55,343 nucleotides of DNA, from NCBI GenBank assembly GCA_029218425.1, contig JAQXRH010000046.1:1-55343 (forward strand), in the 5' to 3' direction. The notes beneath the pieces were generated by a model. It saw only the letters and a list, made by a program, of their open reading frames with translations. It ran no database searches and had not been told where the DNA came from. Position 1 is the stretch's first letter, and each line of letters opens with the position of its first letter. Both the position numbers and the translations under genes were made by a program. This document shows, piece by piece, positions 9,440-17,760 of the stretch. Source of the stretch: Bacteroidales bacterium. Its GTDB lineage: Bacteria > Bacteroidota > Bacteroidia > Bacteroidales > Muribaculaceae.

Positions 9440-10549
9440 ATGTTTGCCGACGAACTTCAAAAATACGACTGGGACGAAACCACCGCCACGATTATGGCTA
9501 TGACGGAGGCCGACGTCCGACGTGCTCTCCAAGCCGAAGCTCCTACCGACCGCGACTTCATGGCCCTCATATCGCCCGCCGCGGCCCCTTTCCTCGAGCA
9601 GATGGCGCATAAAAGCCGTCGCCTCACCGAGCAACGCTTTGGCAAGACTATGCAGATATTCATCCCCATGTATATCACCAACTCTTGCACCAACTCCTGC
9701 GTTTACTGCGGCTTCAACTGCCATAACAAGTTCAACCGCGTCATCCTCACCATGGACCAAATCAAGGCCGAATGTGAGGCTATCAAACGCCTTGGCCCTT
9801 TCGAGAACCTCCTCATCGTCACCGGAGAAAACCCCGCCAAAGCGGGCACCGACTACATCGAGCAGGCCCTTCAGGTGTGCCGCCCCTACTTCGCCAACCT
9901 CACCATCGAAGTGATGCCATTGTCCACCGAGGACTACATCCGTCTTACCCATTCCGGCCTCAACGGCGTAATCTGTTTCCAGGAAACCTACAATCGCGCC
10001 AACTACAAGAAATACCACCCCGCCGGCATGAAATCCAACTTCGAATGGCGTTGCAACGGCTTCGACAGAATGGGCATGGCTGGCGTCCACAAAATCGGCA
10101 TGGGTGTGCTGATCGGCTTGGAGGACTGGCGCACCGACGTCACTATGATGGCGCGGCACCTCGTATACCTCCGCAAAAACTATTGGCGCACGAAATACTC
10201 CGTCAACTTCCCGCGCATGCGCCCGTCGGAATCAGGGTTCCAGCCCAATGTTGTCATCTCCGACCGCGAATTGGCCCAGCTCACCTTCGCTTTCCGCATC
10301 TTCGACCCCGATGTCGACATCTCCTATTCTACACGCGAAAACCACGCTTTCCGCAACAATATGGCCACCCTCGGTGTCACTACCATGAGCGCCGGCTCTA
10401 AAGTCGACCCCGGCGGGTATGCCACCTACAACGACTCTCTCGAACAATTCACCATCAGCGACGACTCTTCTCCCGACAAAGTGGTCGCCGACCTCCGCGC
10501 TCTCGGACGCGAACCCGTTTGGAAAGATTGGGATAAAATTTTTGATTGA
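9440..10549 (+). CDS. thiH: 2-iminoacetate synthase ThiH (radical SAM)
   Basis: ThiH cleaves tyrosine by radical SAM chemistry to give dehydroglycine for ThiG in anaerobes and enterobacteria. The 369-residue protein shows the CxxxCxxC cluster motif in NSCTNSCVYCGFN at about residues 77-90, followed by the GxE-type VTGEN stretch and a conserved ENHAFRNNM region near the C terminus. The first frame codon (TTG 9434) overlaps the thiG stop; ATG 9440 gives the normal MFADE start. It ends one base before thiF. Use of ThiH rather than the oxygen-dependent ThiO agrees with an anaerobic gut organism. Confidence 0.95.
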   Translation: MFADELQKYDWDETTATIMAMTEADVRRALQAEAPTDRDFMALISPAAAPFLEQMAHKSRRLTEQRFGKTMQIFIPMYITNSCTNSCVYCGFNCHNKFNRVILTMDQIKAECEAIKRLGPFENLLIVTGENPAKAGTDYIEQALQVCRPYFANLTIEVMPLSTEDYIRLTHSGLNGVICFQETYNRANYKKYHPAGMKSNFEWRCNGFDRMGMAGVHKIGMGVLIGLEDWRTDVTMMARHLVYLRKNYWRTKYSVNFPRMRPSESGFQPNVVISDRELAQLTFAFRIFDPDVDISYSTRENHAFRNNMATLGVTTMSAGSKVDPGGYATYNDSLEQFTISDDSSPDKVVADLRALGREPVWKDWDKIFD

Positions 10550-10550
10550 T

Positions 10551-11243
10551 ATGGAACGCTATTTACGTCAAACTATGATAGAGGGCTTCGGCACCCAGGC
10601 CCAGCAACGATTGCTCGACTCTTCAGCCCTCATTATCGGCCTCGGAGGCCTCGGCGCCCCAGTTGCCACCTACCTCGTATCATCTGGCGTAGGGCGTATC
10701 GGCTTGTGCGATAAGGACACTGTGAGCCTTACCAACCTCCAGCGCCAAATCCTTTACACCGAAAACGACCTCGACCTTCCCAAAATTCAATGCGCCCACA
10801 AGCGCCTTTCAGCGCTTTCATCCCACACCGTCTTCGACCTTTATCCCGACGGCATTTCCGACGAAAATGCCGATCAAATCATAGCCGGATACGATATCGT
10901 GCTCGACTGCACCGACAAGTTCGCCACCCGTAGGCTCATCGACCGCACTTGCACTCGCCTCGGCAAACCGTGGGTGCATGGATGCATCGACCAGTTCTAC
11001 GGCTATCTTACCGTTTTCAACTACCGCAACAAAAAGCATTACGCCGACCTTCACCCCGATGCCGAGTCGCTCGCCGACCCTGCCGGCAGGATTATAGGCA
11101 CCGTAGGCCCCGTTCCCGGTGTCATTGGCAGCCTCCAGGCTATCGAGGCCATCAAACTCCTTTCGGGCGTTGGCGAATGTCTCGACGGCCGTCTGCTGAT
11201 GCTCGATTTCGCTACAATGACAGCCAATAATATCGAATTCTAA
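10551..11243 (+). CDS. thiF: ThiS adenylyltransferase ThiF (E1-like, short form)
   Basis: ThiF adenylates the C terminus of ThiS. The 230 residues contain the nucleotide-binding GLGGLGAP motif at about 30-37, the DKDTVSLTNLQRQ segment, CTDKFATR and the late GTVGPVPGVIGSLQA helix, all typical of the ThiF/MoeB/E1 fold. ATG 10551 lies one base after the thiH stop and begins the usual MERYLRQ. The region where E. coli ThiF has zinc-binding CxxC pairs and the cysteine that bonds to ThiS has none here: no CxxC occurs, and only six scattered cysteines are present. This may be a short Bacteroidetes variant that needs no zinc. tenA follows after 14 bases. Confidence 0.9.
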   Translation: MERYLRQTMIEGFGTQAQQRLLDSSALIIGLGGLGAPVATYLVSSGVGRIGLCDKDTVSLTNLQRQILYTENDLDLPKIQCAHKRLSALSSHTVFDLYPDGISDENADQIIAGYDIVLDCTDKFATRRLIDRTCTRLGKPWVHGCIDQFYGYLTVFNYRNKKHYADLHPDAESLADPAGRIIGTVGPVPGVIGSLQAIEAIKLLSGVGECLDGRLLMLDFATMTANNIEF

Positions 11244-11257
11244 CTACATCAATCATT

Positions 11258-11911
11258 ATGACAAAATGGAGTGATTCAGCATGGGAAGCTTCGCTTCCCA
11301 TCGTCAACGAAATCAAACAGCTACCTTTCATTTCCGAGCTCGCCGATGGCTCTCTTCCCGCCGATGTCTTCCGCTTCTATATCAGCCAGGACCGGTTGTA
11401 TATCGACAACTATACCCGCGTTCTCGCCCACATCGCATCCCGGCTCCCCGAAATGCCCGACGTGGCTACCTTCTTGGGGTTTGCCCTCGATGGCATCGCT
11501 GTCGAAAAGGCTCTCCACGACCAATACGACCCCGACCTAAATGCCACTAAATCGGCCGCTTGCGAGTTCTACACTTCCTATCAGCGCGCTCGCTCTGAGG
11601 AGGATGTAGCCATTGAGGCCGCCTCTATTTTGCCCTGCTTCTGGGTGTACCTCGAAGTGGGCAAATACCTGCTTTCGGTTGCCAAATTGGAAGGAAACCC
11701 CTACCGCGCTTGGATTGAAACCTACTCCGACCCGGCTTTCGACATCAGCAACGCCAAAGCCATCGACGTGTGCGACCGCCTTGCTGCCGCCGCTACCCAA
11801 CCCGTGCGCGACGCCATGACCAAAGCTTTCATCGACGCCACCCGCCTCGAAATGCTCTTCTGGCAATCGGCCTACCACAAAGGCGTTGCCGACCCCGGCT
11901 TGTTGATTTAA
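11258..11911 (+). CDS. tenA: Aminopyrimidine aminohydrolase TenA (TenA_C class)
   Basis: TenA hydrolyses aminopyrimidine breakdown products of thiamin to HMP, allowing salvage of the pyrimidine half. The 217-residue protein has the all-helical TenA pattern: YISQDRLYIDNYTRVL near residues 45-60, the YTSYQ segment, and LPCFWVYLEVGKYL with the active-site cysteine that defines the cysteine class of TenA. A conserved Glu-rich helix with LEMLFWQSAY ends the fold. It lies between thiF and thiD under the same riboswitch. Together with ThiD it would feed recovered HMP to the ThiE domain. Confidence 0.92.
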   Translation: MTKWSDSAWEASLPIVNEIKQLPFISELADGSLPADVFRFYISQDRLYIDNYTRVLAHIASRLPEMPDVATFLGFALDGIAVEKALHDQYDPDLNATKSAACEFYTSYQRARSEEDVAIEAASILPCFWVYLEVGKYLLSVAKLEGNPYRAWIETYSDPAFDISNAKAIDVCDRLAAAATQPVRDAMTKAFIDATRLEMLFWQSAYHKGVADPGLLI

Positions 11912-11971
11912 TACAACCCTAAAAACTGTCCCCACAAAAGTCCGACACGTCCCTTCCCTAAAAAATTAACA

Positions 11972-12787
11972 ATGAAAAAATACAACATAGCTCTTACCAT
12001 AGCCGGCAGCGACCCCTCGGGCGGCGCCGGTATGCAAGCCGACCTCAAAACCTTCTCGGCTCTCGGTGTATACGGCGCTTCGGCAATCGTTGCCCTCGTC
12101 GACGAAAACACCCAAGGCGTTTACGGTGTCCACCCCGTTCCGTCGCAGTTCGTGGCAGGGCAAATTCGCTCGGTCATCGACGACATCGGCGTCGACGCTG
12201 TCAAAATCGGTATGCTCCACGACTCGGAGCTTATCACTACCGTGCGCGATACCCTCGCCCTTTACCCCGATGTGCGTAATATTGTCCTCGACCCCGTCAT
12301 GGTTGCCACCTCCGGCGACCCGCTCCTCCTGCCCGAGGCTGTCGACACCCTGCGCTCCGTGCTTATCCCATATAGCCGCATCATCACTCCCAATCTCCCT
12401 GAAGCATCGCTGCTCCTCGGCGCTACTATTGACCACCAGGACCAACTGGAGGATGCCGCCATCGCCCTCTCTAAAGCTTCGGGCAATGTCTCCGTGATGC
12501 TCAAAGCCGGTCACCTCGACAACGACAATCTTATCGACATCTTCTACAATGCCGAAACCGGCACGGTGACCCGCCTTGCCGCTCCTCGCATCGACACCCG
12601 CAACACCCACGGCACTGGATGCACTCTATCTTCGGCAATCGCTGCATTCCTCGCCAAGGGCGCTACGCTCGACGTCGCCGTTGCCTCGGCCAAAGACTAT
12701 CTGTACCACGCCATTGCTTCCGGCGCCGATTACACCATAGGCAAAGGCCACGGCCCGGTCAACCACTTCCACGCCCTCTGGCATTAG
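11972..12787 (+). CDS. thiD: Hydroxymethylpyrimidine/phosphomethylpyrimidine kinase ThiD
   Basis: ThiD phosphorylates HMP and then HMP phosphate to give HMP diphosphate for ThiE. The 271 residues show the ribokinase-fold signatures AGSDPSGGAGMQADLKTF near the N terminus, KIGML, DPVMVATSGDPLL, TPNLPEA and the anion-hole motif NTHGTGCTLSSAIAA with catalytic Asp replaced in usual form by the GTGC loop. Length is normal. It follows tenA after a 60-base gap and is the last gene before the operon terminator at 12880-12928. Confidence 0.95.
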   Translation: MKKYNIALTIAGSDPSGGAGMQADLKTFSALGVYGASAIVALVDENTQGVYGVHPVPSQFVAGQIRSVIDDIGVDAVKIGMLHDSELITTVRDTLALYPDVRNIVLDPVMVATSGDPLLLPEAVDTLRSVLIPYSRIITPNLPEASLLLGATIDHQDQLEDAAIALSKASGNVSVMLKAGHLDNDNLIDIFYNAETGTVTRLAAPRIDTRNTHGTGCTLSSAIAAFLAKGATLDVAVASAKDYLYHAIASGADYTIGKGHGPVNHFHALWH

Positions 12788-12879
12788 CCCATCGTTTGAG
12801 CATACCTGCCTTACTGCGATTTTCTCCAGCTGATGGCTCTTGCTCGTAGTATTTTCCAGCGTTATAGCATATAATATGA

Positions 12880-12928
12880 CCCCGGTCGGTTGCCATTTCG
12901 GCACTCCCGACCGGGGCCAATTCTTTTT
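12880..12928 (+). terminator. Intrinsic terminator of the thiamin operon
   Basis: Bases 12880-12889 and 12907-12916 form a perfect 10-bp GC-rich stem around a 17-base loop, followed by a T-rich tail (12921-12928). It sits about 90 bases after thiD and separates the thiamin operon from the convergent galactan locus. Confidence 0.8.
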
Positions 12929-12986
12929 AATCACCTTCCCGCCACAGGCGCTTGCCTCGCGGGTCGATGGGTATTGCGATGTCCGC

Positions 12987-15416
12987 TTACTTCACGGTTA
13001 TCTTGTACGTTGCCGGTTTTACTCCCTTTGCCGTGACGGTAAATGTGATATCACCTGGCTCTTTGCCGCTTCGTACTATCGCTGTCGCTGCGCCGCTGAA
13101 TAGGTCCATCTCAGGATTTTGGAACGGCAGTATGCATGTCGGGTCGCCATTGGCTGTCGCCTCGAAACTGCCGGCTCCGCTCACTGAGTATTTCACTCTG
13201 CGGCTGTCGGTGGGCACTATGTTGCCATCCTTATCTGCCACTTGTACGGTGAGGTATGCGAGGTCGTCGCCGTCGGCTTTCAGATTGTCGGTGTTGGCTG
13301 TCACGACAAGGTGATGGGCCTTCCCTGCCGTCTTCACCACTTTCTCGGCGGCCACTTTCCCTTCGCTGTCGTAGGCCACTACTTTCAGCACTCCGGCCTC
13401 GTAGCGCGTCTCATTCCACATCAACCGGTAGCGCGTCTGCAACGTGGAGTCGTTCTTCTCCCTGATGCCTTGGCTCTTGCCGTTGATGAACAGTTCTGCT
13501 TTAGGATACGACGTGTAGACCATCACCGGCGTTACTTCCCCTTCGCGGCCTTTCCAATTCCAGTGGGGTAGTACATGCAATGTCTCATCGACTTTATTCC
13601 ACTGCGAACGATACAGATAATACCTGTCCTTGGGCAGCGATGCAAGGTCTATGATGCCGAACACTGAGCTATGGCTCGGCCATGCGTCGGTATCGTAGGG
13701 CGACGGCTCTCCTAAGTAGTCAAATCCTGTCCACACAAACTGCCCCAGCACCCATGGCTGCTCGTCCATGTAGAAATCTATATCGGGAGTATTCGACCAA
13801 TAGCATGCCTCATTGTCGTAGCTCGACGACTGGTTGTCGGGGTGCGTCACCTGATTATGCTCTACCTCAAACGATACCGGGAAATGGTACACTCCGCGCG
13901 ACGATACGGTCGACGCTGTCTCCGACCCCAATATCATCCGTTGTGGCAACATTGCATACGCTTTCTCGTAGTATTGGGGCTTGTAGTTGAACCCGGGTAT
14001 ATCAAGCGATGCCGCAAATCCGTTGTCCAATACGCATCCTATCTGGTCCATGCCGCAGGTCACGGGGCGTGTCGCGTCGAGTCCCTTGACCATGTCCTGT
14101 AGCATCATCAGTTCTGCTACGCCGTCGGGTCCCCACTGGCTCGGCACTTAGTTGCCTATCGACCACATCACCACCGACGCGTTGTTGCGGTAGTGCTTCA
14201 CCATGTTGGTGATGTCGCGCTCTGCCCATTCGCTGAAAAAGCGTCCGTAGCCGTTAGGCGATTTAGGCCGGAAGCTCCAGTCGTCAAACGGCTCTACCAT
14301 TAGCATCATGCCAAGCTCGTCGCATAGCTCCACAAGCTCGGGTGCCGGCATGTTGTGCGAGGTGCGTATGGCATTGGCGCCCATATCCTTGAGCAATTCT
14401 ACCTGGTGGCGCAATGCCGACCGGTTGACGGCCGCTCCGAGCGGACCAAGGTCGTGGTGGTTGCACACTCCTTTGAATTTTGTCGGCTCTCCGTTAAGAT
14501 AGAAGCCTTTCTCAGGTATGTACTCCAGGCTTCTCACTCCGAAGCGGGTCTCGTAGGAGTCCACCGTCTGGCCGTCTACTTTAAGCTCGGTACGGGCGGT
14601 GTAGAGGGCAGGCGTAGCGGGGCTCCACAATTGCGGCGCGCTCAGCAGGAAATTCTGCGCGAACTTCTGCCCGTGTGCTATGTAGGCGCTGTTGTTGGTG
14701 GCGGCTACGCTCCCGTCGGGCGCGATGATTGATGTCGCTACGTCTACTTTCTCCCCCTTGTTGGCTCCTTCGATTTCCATTTCTATGTGCACGCTGGCTT
14801 CCTTGGCCGACACTTTAGGCGTGGTGACGTAGGTGCCCCACGTGGGTATGTGCACCCTATGGGTATTCACGATATGCACGTTGCGGTACAAGCCTGCTCC
14901 GGGATACCAGCGCGAGGCGCGCTCATAGTTCTCCAATTCTACTACCATCTCGTTGCTGCCTGATTTCACTGCGTCGGTGACATCGACATAGAAGGAGTTG
15001 TAGCCGTAGGGCCAGTATGACACCTCTTTGCCGTTGATGCTCACATGCGCATTGCTCATCGCGCCGTCAAACACCAACGTGATGTTTCGCTCAGCTACCT
15101 CGGCCAGCTCAAAGCTCGTCCGGTATGTCCCTTTGCCTATGAAGGGGAGGCCACCTGTTCGCCCGGTCTTCACCGTCTCCTCTTTCTCGCCGTTCTGCTC
15201 CACCGCCACTTTCTGCAGGTCATTGTCGCGGTCAAACGGCCCGTAGATGGCCCAATCGTGGGGCACTCTCACATGCTGCCATTCCTGTGCTCCGGCTGCG
15301 GCTCCCTTTGTGAATTCCCAGCCGTCGTTGAGGGTCGTGACTCTTCTTTCTCCGTTGGCAGTGAAAACAATGGCTCCTGAAAGAGCCATTGCAGTTATTA
15401 TAGTTGTTGTTTTCAT
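12987..15416 (-). pseudogene. GH2 beta-galactosidase interrupted by one stop codon
   Basis: Two abutting minus-strand frames, 14151-15416 (with its stop codon, 14148-15416) and 12987-14147, are in the same phase and together encode an 809-codon GH2 glycosidase. The first half has a signal peptide, the jelly-roll domain, the Ig-like domain and the start of the TIM barrel (TSHNMPAPELVELCDELG). It runs into VVMWSIGN and then TAA at 14150-14148. The second half resumes with VPSQWGP. Family members read GNE here, and that Glu is the acid/base catalyst, so a single G-to-T change has replaced the catalytic codon. The nucleophile region (GSETAS, about residue 499) and the C-terminal DUF4982/Ig-like domains are intact. 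As written it yields an inactive truncated protein. It starts with a 4-base overlap with the GH53 gene upstream. A sequencing error is possible. Confidence 0.88.
14148..14150 (-). other. Premature TAA at the GH2 catalytic acid/base codon
   Basis: The minus-strand codons read GGC AAC TAA GTG CCG, that is Gly-Asn-stop-Val-Pro, where GH2 enzymes have Gly-Asn-Glu-(Val/Ser)-Pro. Only one base differs from GAA. The frame is uninterrupted on both sides. Confidence 0.9.
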
Positions 15417-16486
15417 TCGTTTTTCAATTTCTTGTATTCCACAAACGCATCAAGGGCGATAGTCGGCGAGTCATTGTCGAAACATCCGAGCTGGTAGCCG
15501 CCGTTATAGCCGCCCGGTGATTCCGGCTCCCAGTAAAACACTCCCTCTACATCGGCGGTCAACGCTTTTTCTATGAGGGCTTTGGTGTGTTCCGGCTGAT
15601 CCCACGGCGCGCCTATCTCGCATATCATCACTGGCTTGCCATATTTCTCCTTGCAATGTTCGATATTGGCTATGCAGTCGCCTACTATCTTCTCCCAGCC
15701 GCCGGTCACTCCCTCTTTCGCTGCCCAATAGGGATATAGCGACATCCCTATCATGTCATATTTCCCGCCATTGGCTTCGAGCAGGTCAAACATCCTGTCG
15801 TATCTCGCTTGGTCATGGCCGCCATCGAGATGCACTATGACTTTTGCTTCGGGAAATACTCCCTTCACAGCGTCATAGCCCGCATTGTTGAGCGCCGTGA
15901 GTTGTTCCGGATTGTCTGTTGAGCCGGCGGGCAGCATCATGCCGGGAGTAGTCTCGTTGCCCACCTGCACCCATTCCGGACTGACTCCGGCCTCTTTGAG
16001 CGCTGTCAGTGTCTCGGTGACATGCTCGCCTACGGCCTTCTTCAGATCTTCAAACGACAGCTCTTTCCATGCCTCGGGCATCACCTGATGACCCGGATCG
16101 GCCCATGTGTCGGAGAAGTGGAAGTCTATCATTGTCCGTAGCCCCAGACTGTCGGCGCGCGATGCTTTCTTTACCACATCGTCAATGCTGTTCCATCCCT
16201 CCGCAGGGTTGACCCACACGCGCAGGCGTATCGAGTTGACGCCGCAGTAGTCGCGGAGCAGTTGCATGCACTCCATCTCCTGGCGCTCTTTGCCGGGTGT
16301 ATAGAATTTGCGCCCCTCCGCCTCCATTTGTGTGAGCCAACTCACATCTGCGCCTAAGGCGAAACCTGTTTCCTTTGCATTGACATCTGACGGTTGATTT
16401 TCTGCGCTCTCTGTCTGCTGTTTTCCGGAGCATGAGAGCAGTGTCGCCGACATGAGCAATGCTGATATTATTGATGTATATTTCAT
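15413..16486 (-). CDS. GH53 arabinogalactan endo-beta-1,4-galactanase, lipoprotein (first copy)
   Basis: GH53 enzymes cut beta-1,4-galactan, the side chain of pectin, inside the chain. The 357-residue protein has a lipoprotein signal ending in LLSC (Cys19), so it is probably surface- or periplasm-anchored. The barrel starts with ALGADVSWLTQMEAEG; the acid/base is Glu178 in VGNETTPGM and the nucleophile Glu290 in VMICEIG. Length is normal for a single catalytic domain. Its stop overlaps the GH2 start by 4 bases (ATGA), showing translational coupling. It closely resembles the GH53 gene upstream at 16580-17626, so the pair arose by duplication. Confidence 0.93.
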   Translation of the reverse strand: MKYTSIISALLMSATLLSCSGKQQTESAENQPSDVNAKETGFALGADVSWLTQMEAEGRKFYTPGKERQEMECMQLLRDYCGVNSIRLRVWVNPAEGWNSIDDVVKKASRADSLGLRTMIDFHFSDTWADPGHQVMPEAWKELSFEDLKKAVGEHVTETLTALKEAGVSPEWVQVGNETTPGMMLPAGSTDNPEQLTALNNAGYDAVKGVFPEAKVIVHLDGGHDQARYDRMFDLLEANGGKYDMIGMSLYPYWAAKEGVTGGWEKIVGDCIANIEHCKEKYGKPVMICEIGAPWDQPEHTKALIEKALTADVEGVFYWEPESPGGYNGGYQLGCFDNDSPTIALDAFVEYKKLKNE

Positions 16487-16579
16487 GATTGTTATTTCTT
16501 TTTGTTAAGGTGTGTTGCAAAACGTAGGGAAGCACGGCTCGTGTGTCCGTCAACACGCTTCCAAATTCTGCGGTACCCG

Positions 16580-17626
16580 CTATTTGAATGCGTCGAGTGC
16601 CGCGGTAGGCTTCCCGTTTTCAAAACAGCCCTTCTTGTAGCCGCCGTTGTAACCCGCCGGAGCCTGCGGCTCCCAGTAGAAGATACCTTTGACATCGAGT
16701 GATGCGGTGCGGGCGATTATGTCGGTGAGCATTGTCTTGCAGGCGTCGGCCTCACGGTAATCCATGCCCACCTCGCATATCATCACGGGCTTGCCGTAGG
16801 TGGCGGTGACATAGCTGATGTTGGCAATCAGGTCGTCAGTGGTGCTTTTCCAGCTGTCGGCATCGGGATAGAACGACATTCCTATCATGTCATACTTGCC
16901 GCCGTTGGCTTTCAGCGCGCCGAATATGCGGTCGTAGCGCCATTGGTCGTTCCCCTTGTCGAGATGTACTATGACAAGTGCGTTGGGAAACACAGCCTTG
17001 ACTGCGTCATATCCTGTCGACACGAGCTCGGAGAAGTTTTTCGGATTTTCGATTGACCCTAACGGGAACAGCATTCCGGGCGTAGTCTCGTTTCCTATCT
17101 GTACCCATTCTGGCTCCACACCGTATGCTGCCAGTGAGGTCAGCATCTCGTTCACATGCTTCGCCATCGCTGTCTTCAGTCCCTCAAGGTCAAGATCGAC
17201 CCATGCTGCCGGAGTAATCTGCTTGCCGGGATCGGCCCAGGTGTCAGAGAAGTGGAAGTCAATCATCACTCGCAGTCCGAGCGAATTGGCGCGTCGTGCC
17301 TTTACAACGACATCCTCGATATTGTTCCACCCTTCTGCCGGATTTACCCACACACGCAGTCTTATCGCATTCACTCCGCAATGTTCTTTCAGAAGTTTCA
17401 TGCACTCCATCTGACTTCCGTCGGGAGCATAGAATTTCTCCCCCTCTGCCTCCATTTGTGTCAGCCAGCTCACATCGGCGCCCTTTGCAAAGGTGCCGCG
17501 CTCTATTTCGGTCGGCTTGTTGTCTACCGGCGGATTGCTCACCGGACTGTCCTCCGAGCATCCTGTTGTCATCGAGGTCAGTAATGCAAACGCTGCCCCT
17601 GCTAATATTTTTGATATTGATTTCAT
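16580..17626 (-). CDS. GH53 arabinogalactan endo-beta-1,4-galactanase, lipoprotein (second copy)
   Basis: This 348-residue paralog of the neighbouring GH53 has a lipoprotein signal ending in TTGC (Cys23), then KGADVSWLTQMEAEG. The acid/base Glu180 (IGNETTPGM) and nucleophile Glu285 (VMICEVG) are both present, so both copies look active. The two differ most in the N-terminal linker and in the loops at about residues 185-200 and 255-265, which suggests some division of labour. A 93-base gap separates it from the next GH53 and 134 bases with a stem-loop separate it from the SusE-like gene upstream. Confidence 0.93.
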   Translation of the reverse strand: MKSISKILAGAAFALLTSMTTGCSEDSPVSNPPVDNKPTEIERGTFAKGADVSWLTQMEAEGEKFYAPDGSQMECMKLLKEHCGVNAIRLRVWVNPAEGWNNIEDVVVKARRANSLGLRVMIDFHFSDTWADPGKQITPAAWVDLDLEGLKTAMAKHVNEMLTSLAAYGVEPEWVQIGNETTPGMLFPLGSIENPKNFSELVSTGYDAVKAVFPNALVIVHLDKGNDQWRYDRIFGALKANGGKYDMIGMSFYPDADSWKSTTDDLIANISYVTATYGKPVMICEVGMDYREADACKTMLTDIIARTASLDVKGIFYWEPQAPAGYNGGYKKGCFENGKPTAALDAFK

Positions 17627-17654
17627 TTTGTTCTTCTTTGATGACTTTTTGATG

Positions 17655-17702
17655 ATATATGCCGGCTTGGCCTTTCAATCGCAGAGGCATGCCGGCATAT
17701 AT
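17655..17702 (-). promoter_or_regulatory. Stem-loop between the SusE-like gene and the GH53 genes
   Basis: Bases 17655-17666 and 17691-17702 are a perfect 12-bp inverted repeat around a 24-base loop. It has no T-tail, so it is more likely an RNA processing, stability or partial-termination site that lowers enzyme genes relative to the upstream sus genes (inference). Confidence 0.5.
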
Positions 17703-17760
17703 TATCTAACGGTCAGTATCTTAAATTATTATCTTTATTTGATAATTTTAACTCTAAGAG

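Noticed and set aside
9395..10159. 254-codon minus-strand frame opposite thiH
   Set aside because: The protein is Val/Gly/His-rich shadow sequence, while thiH on the plus strand has its radical SAM motif and correct length.
14148..14150. Stop codon recoding (selenocysteine or pyrrolysine) in GH2
   Set aside because: The codon is TAA, not TGA or TAG, no such GH2 is known, and a Glu is required here.
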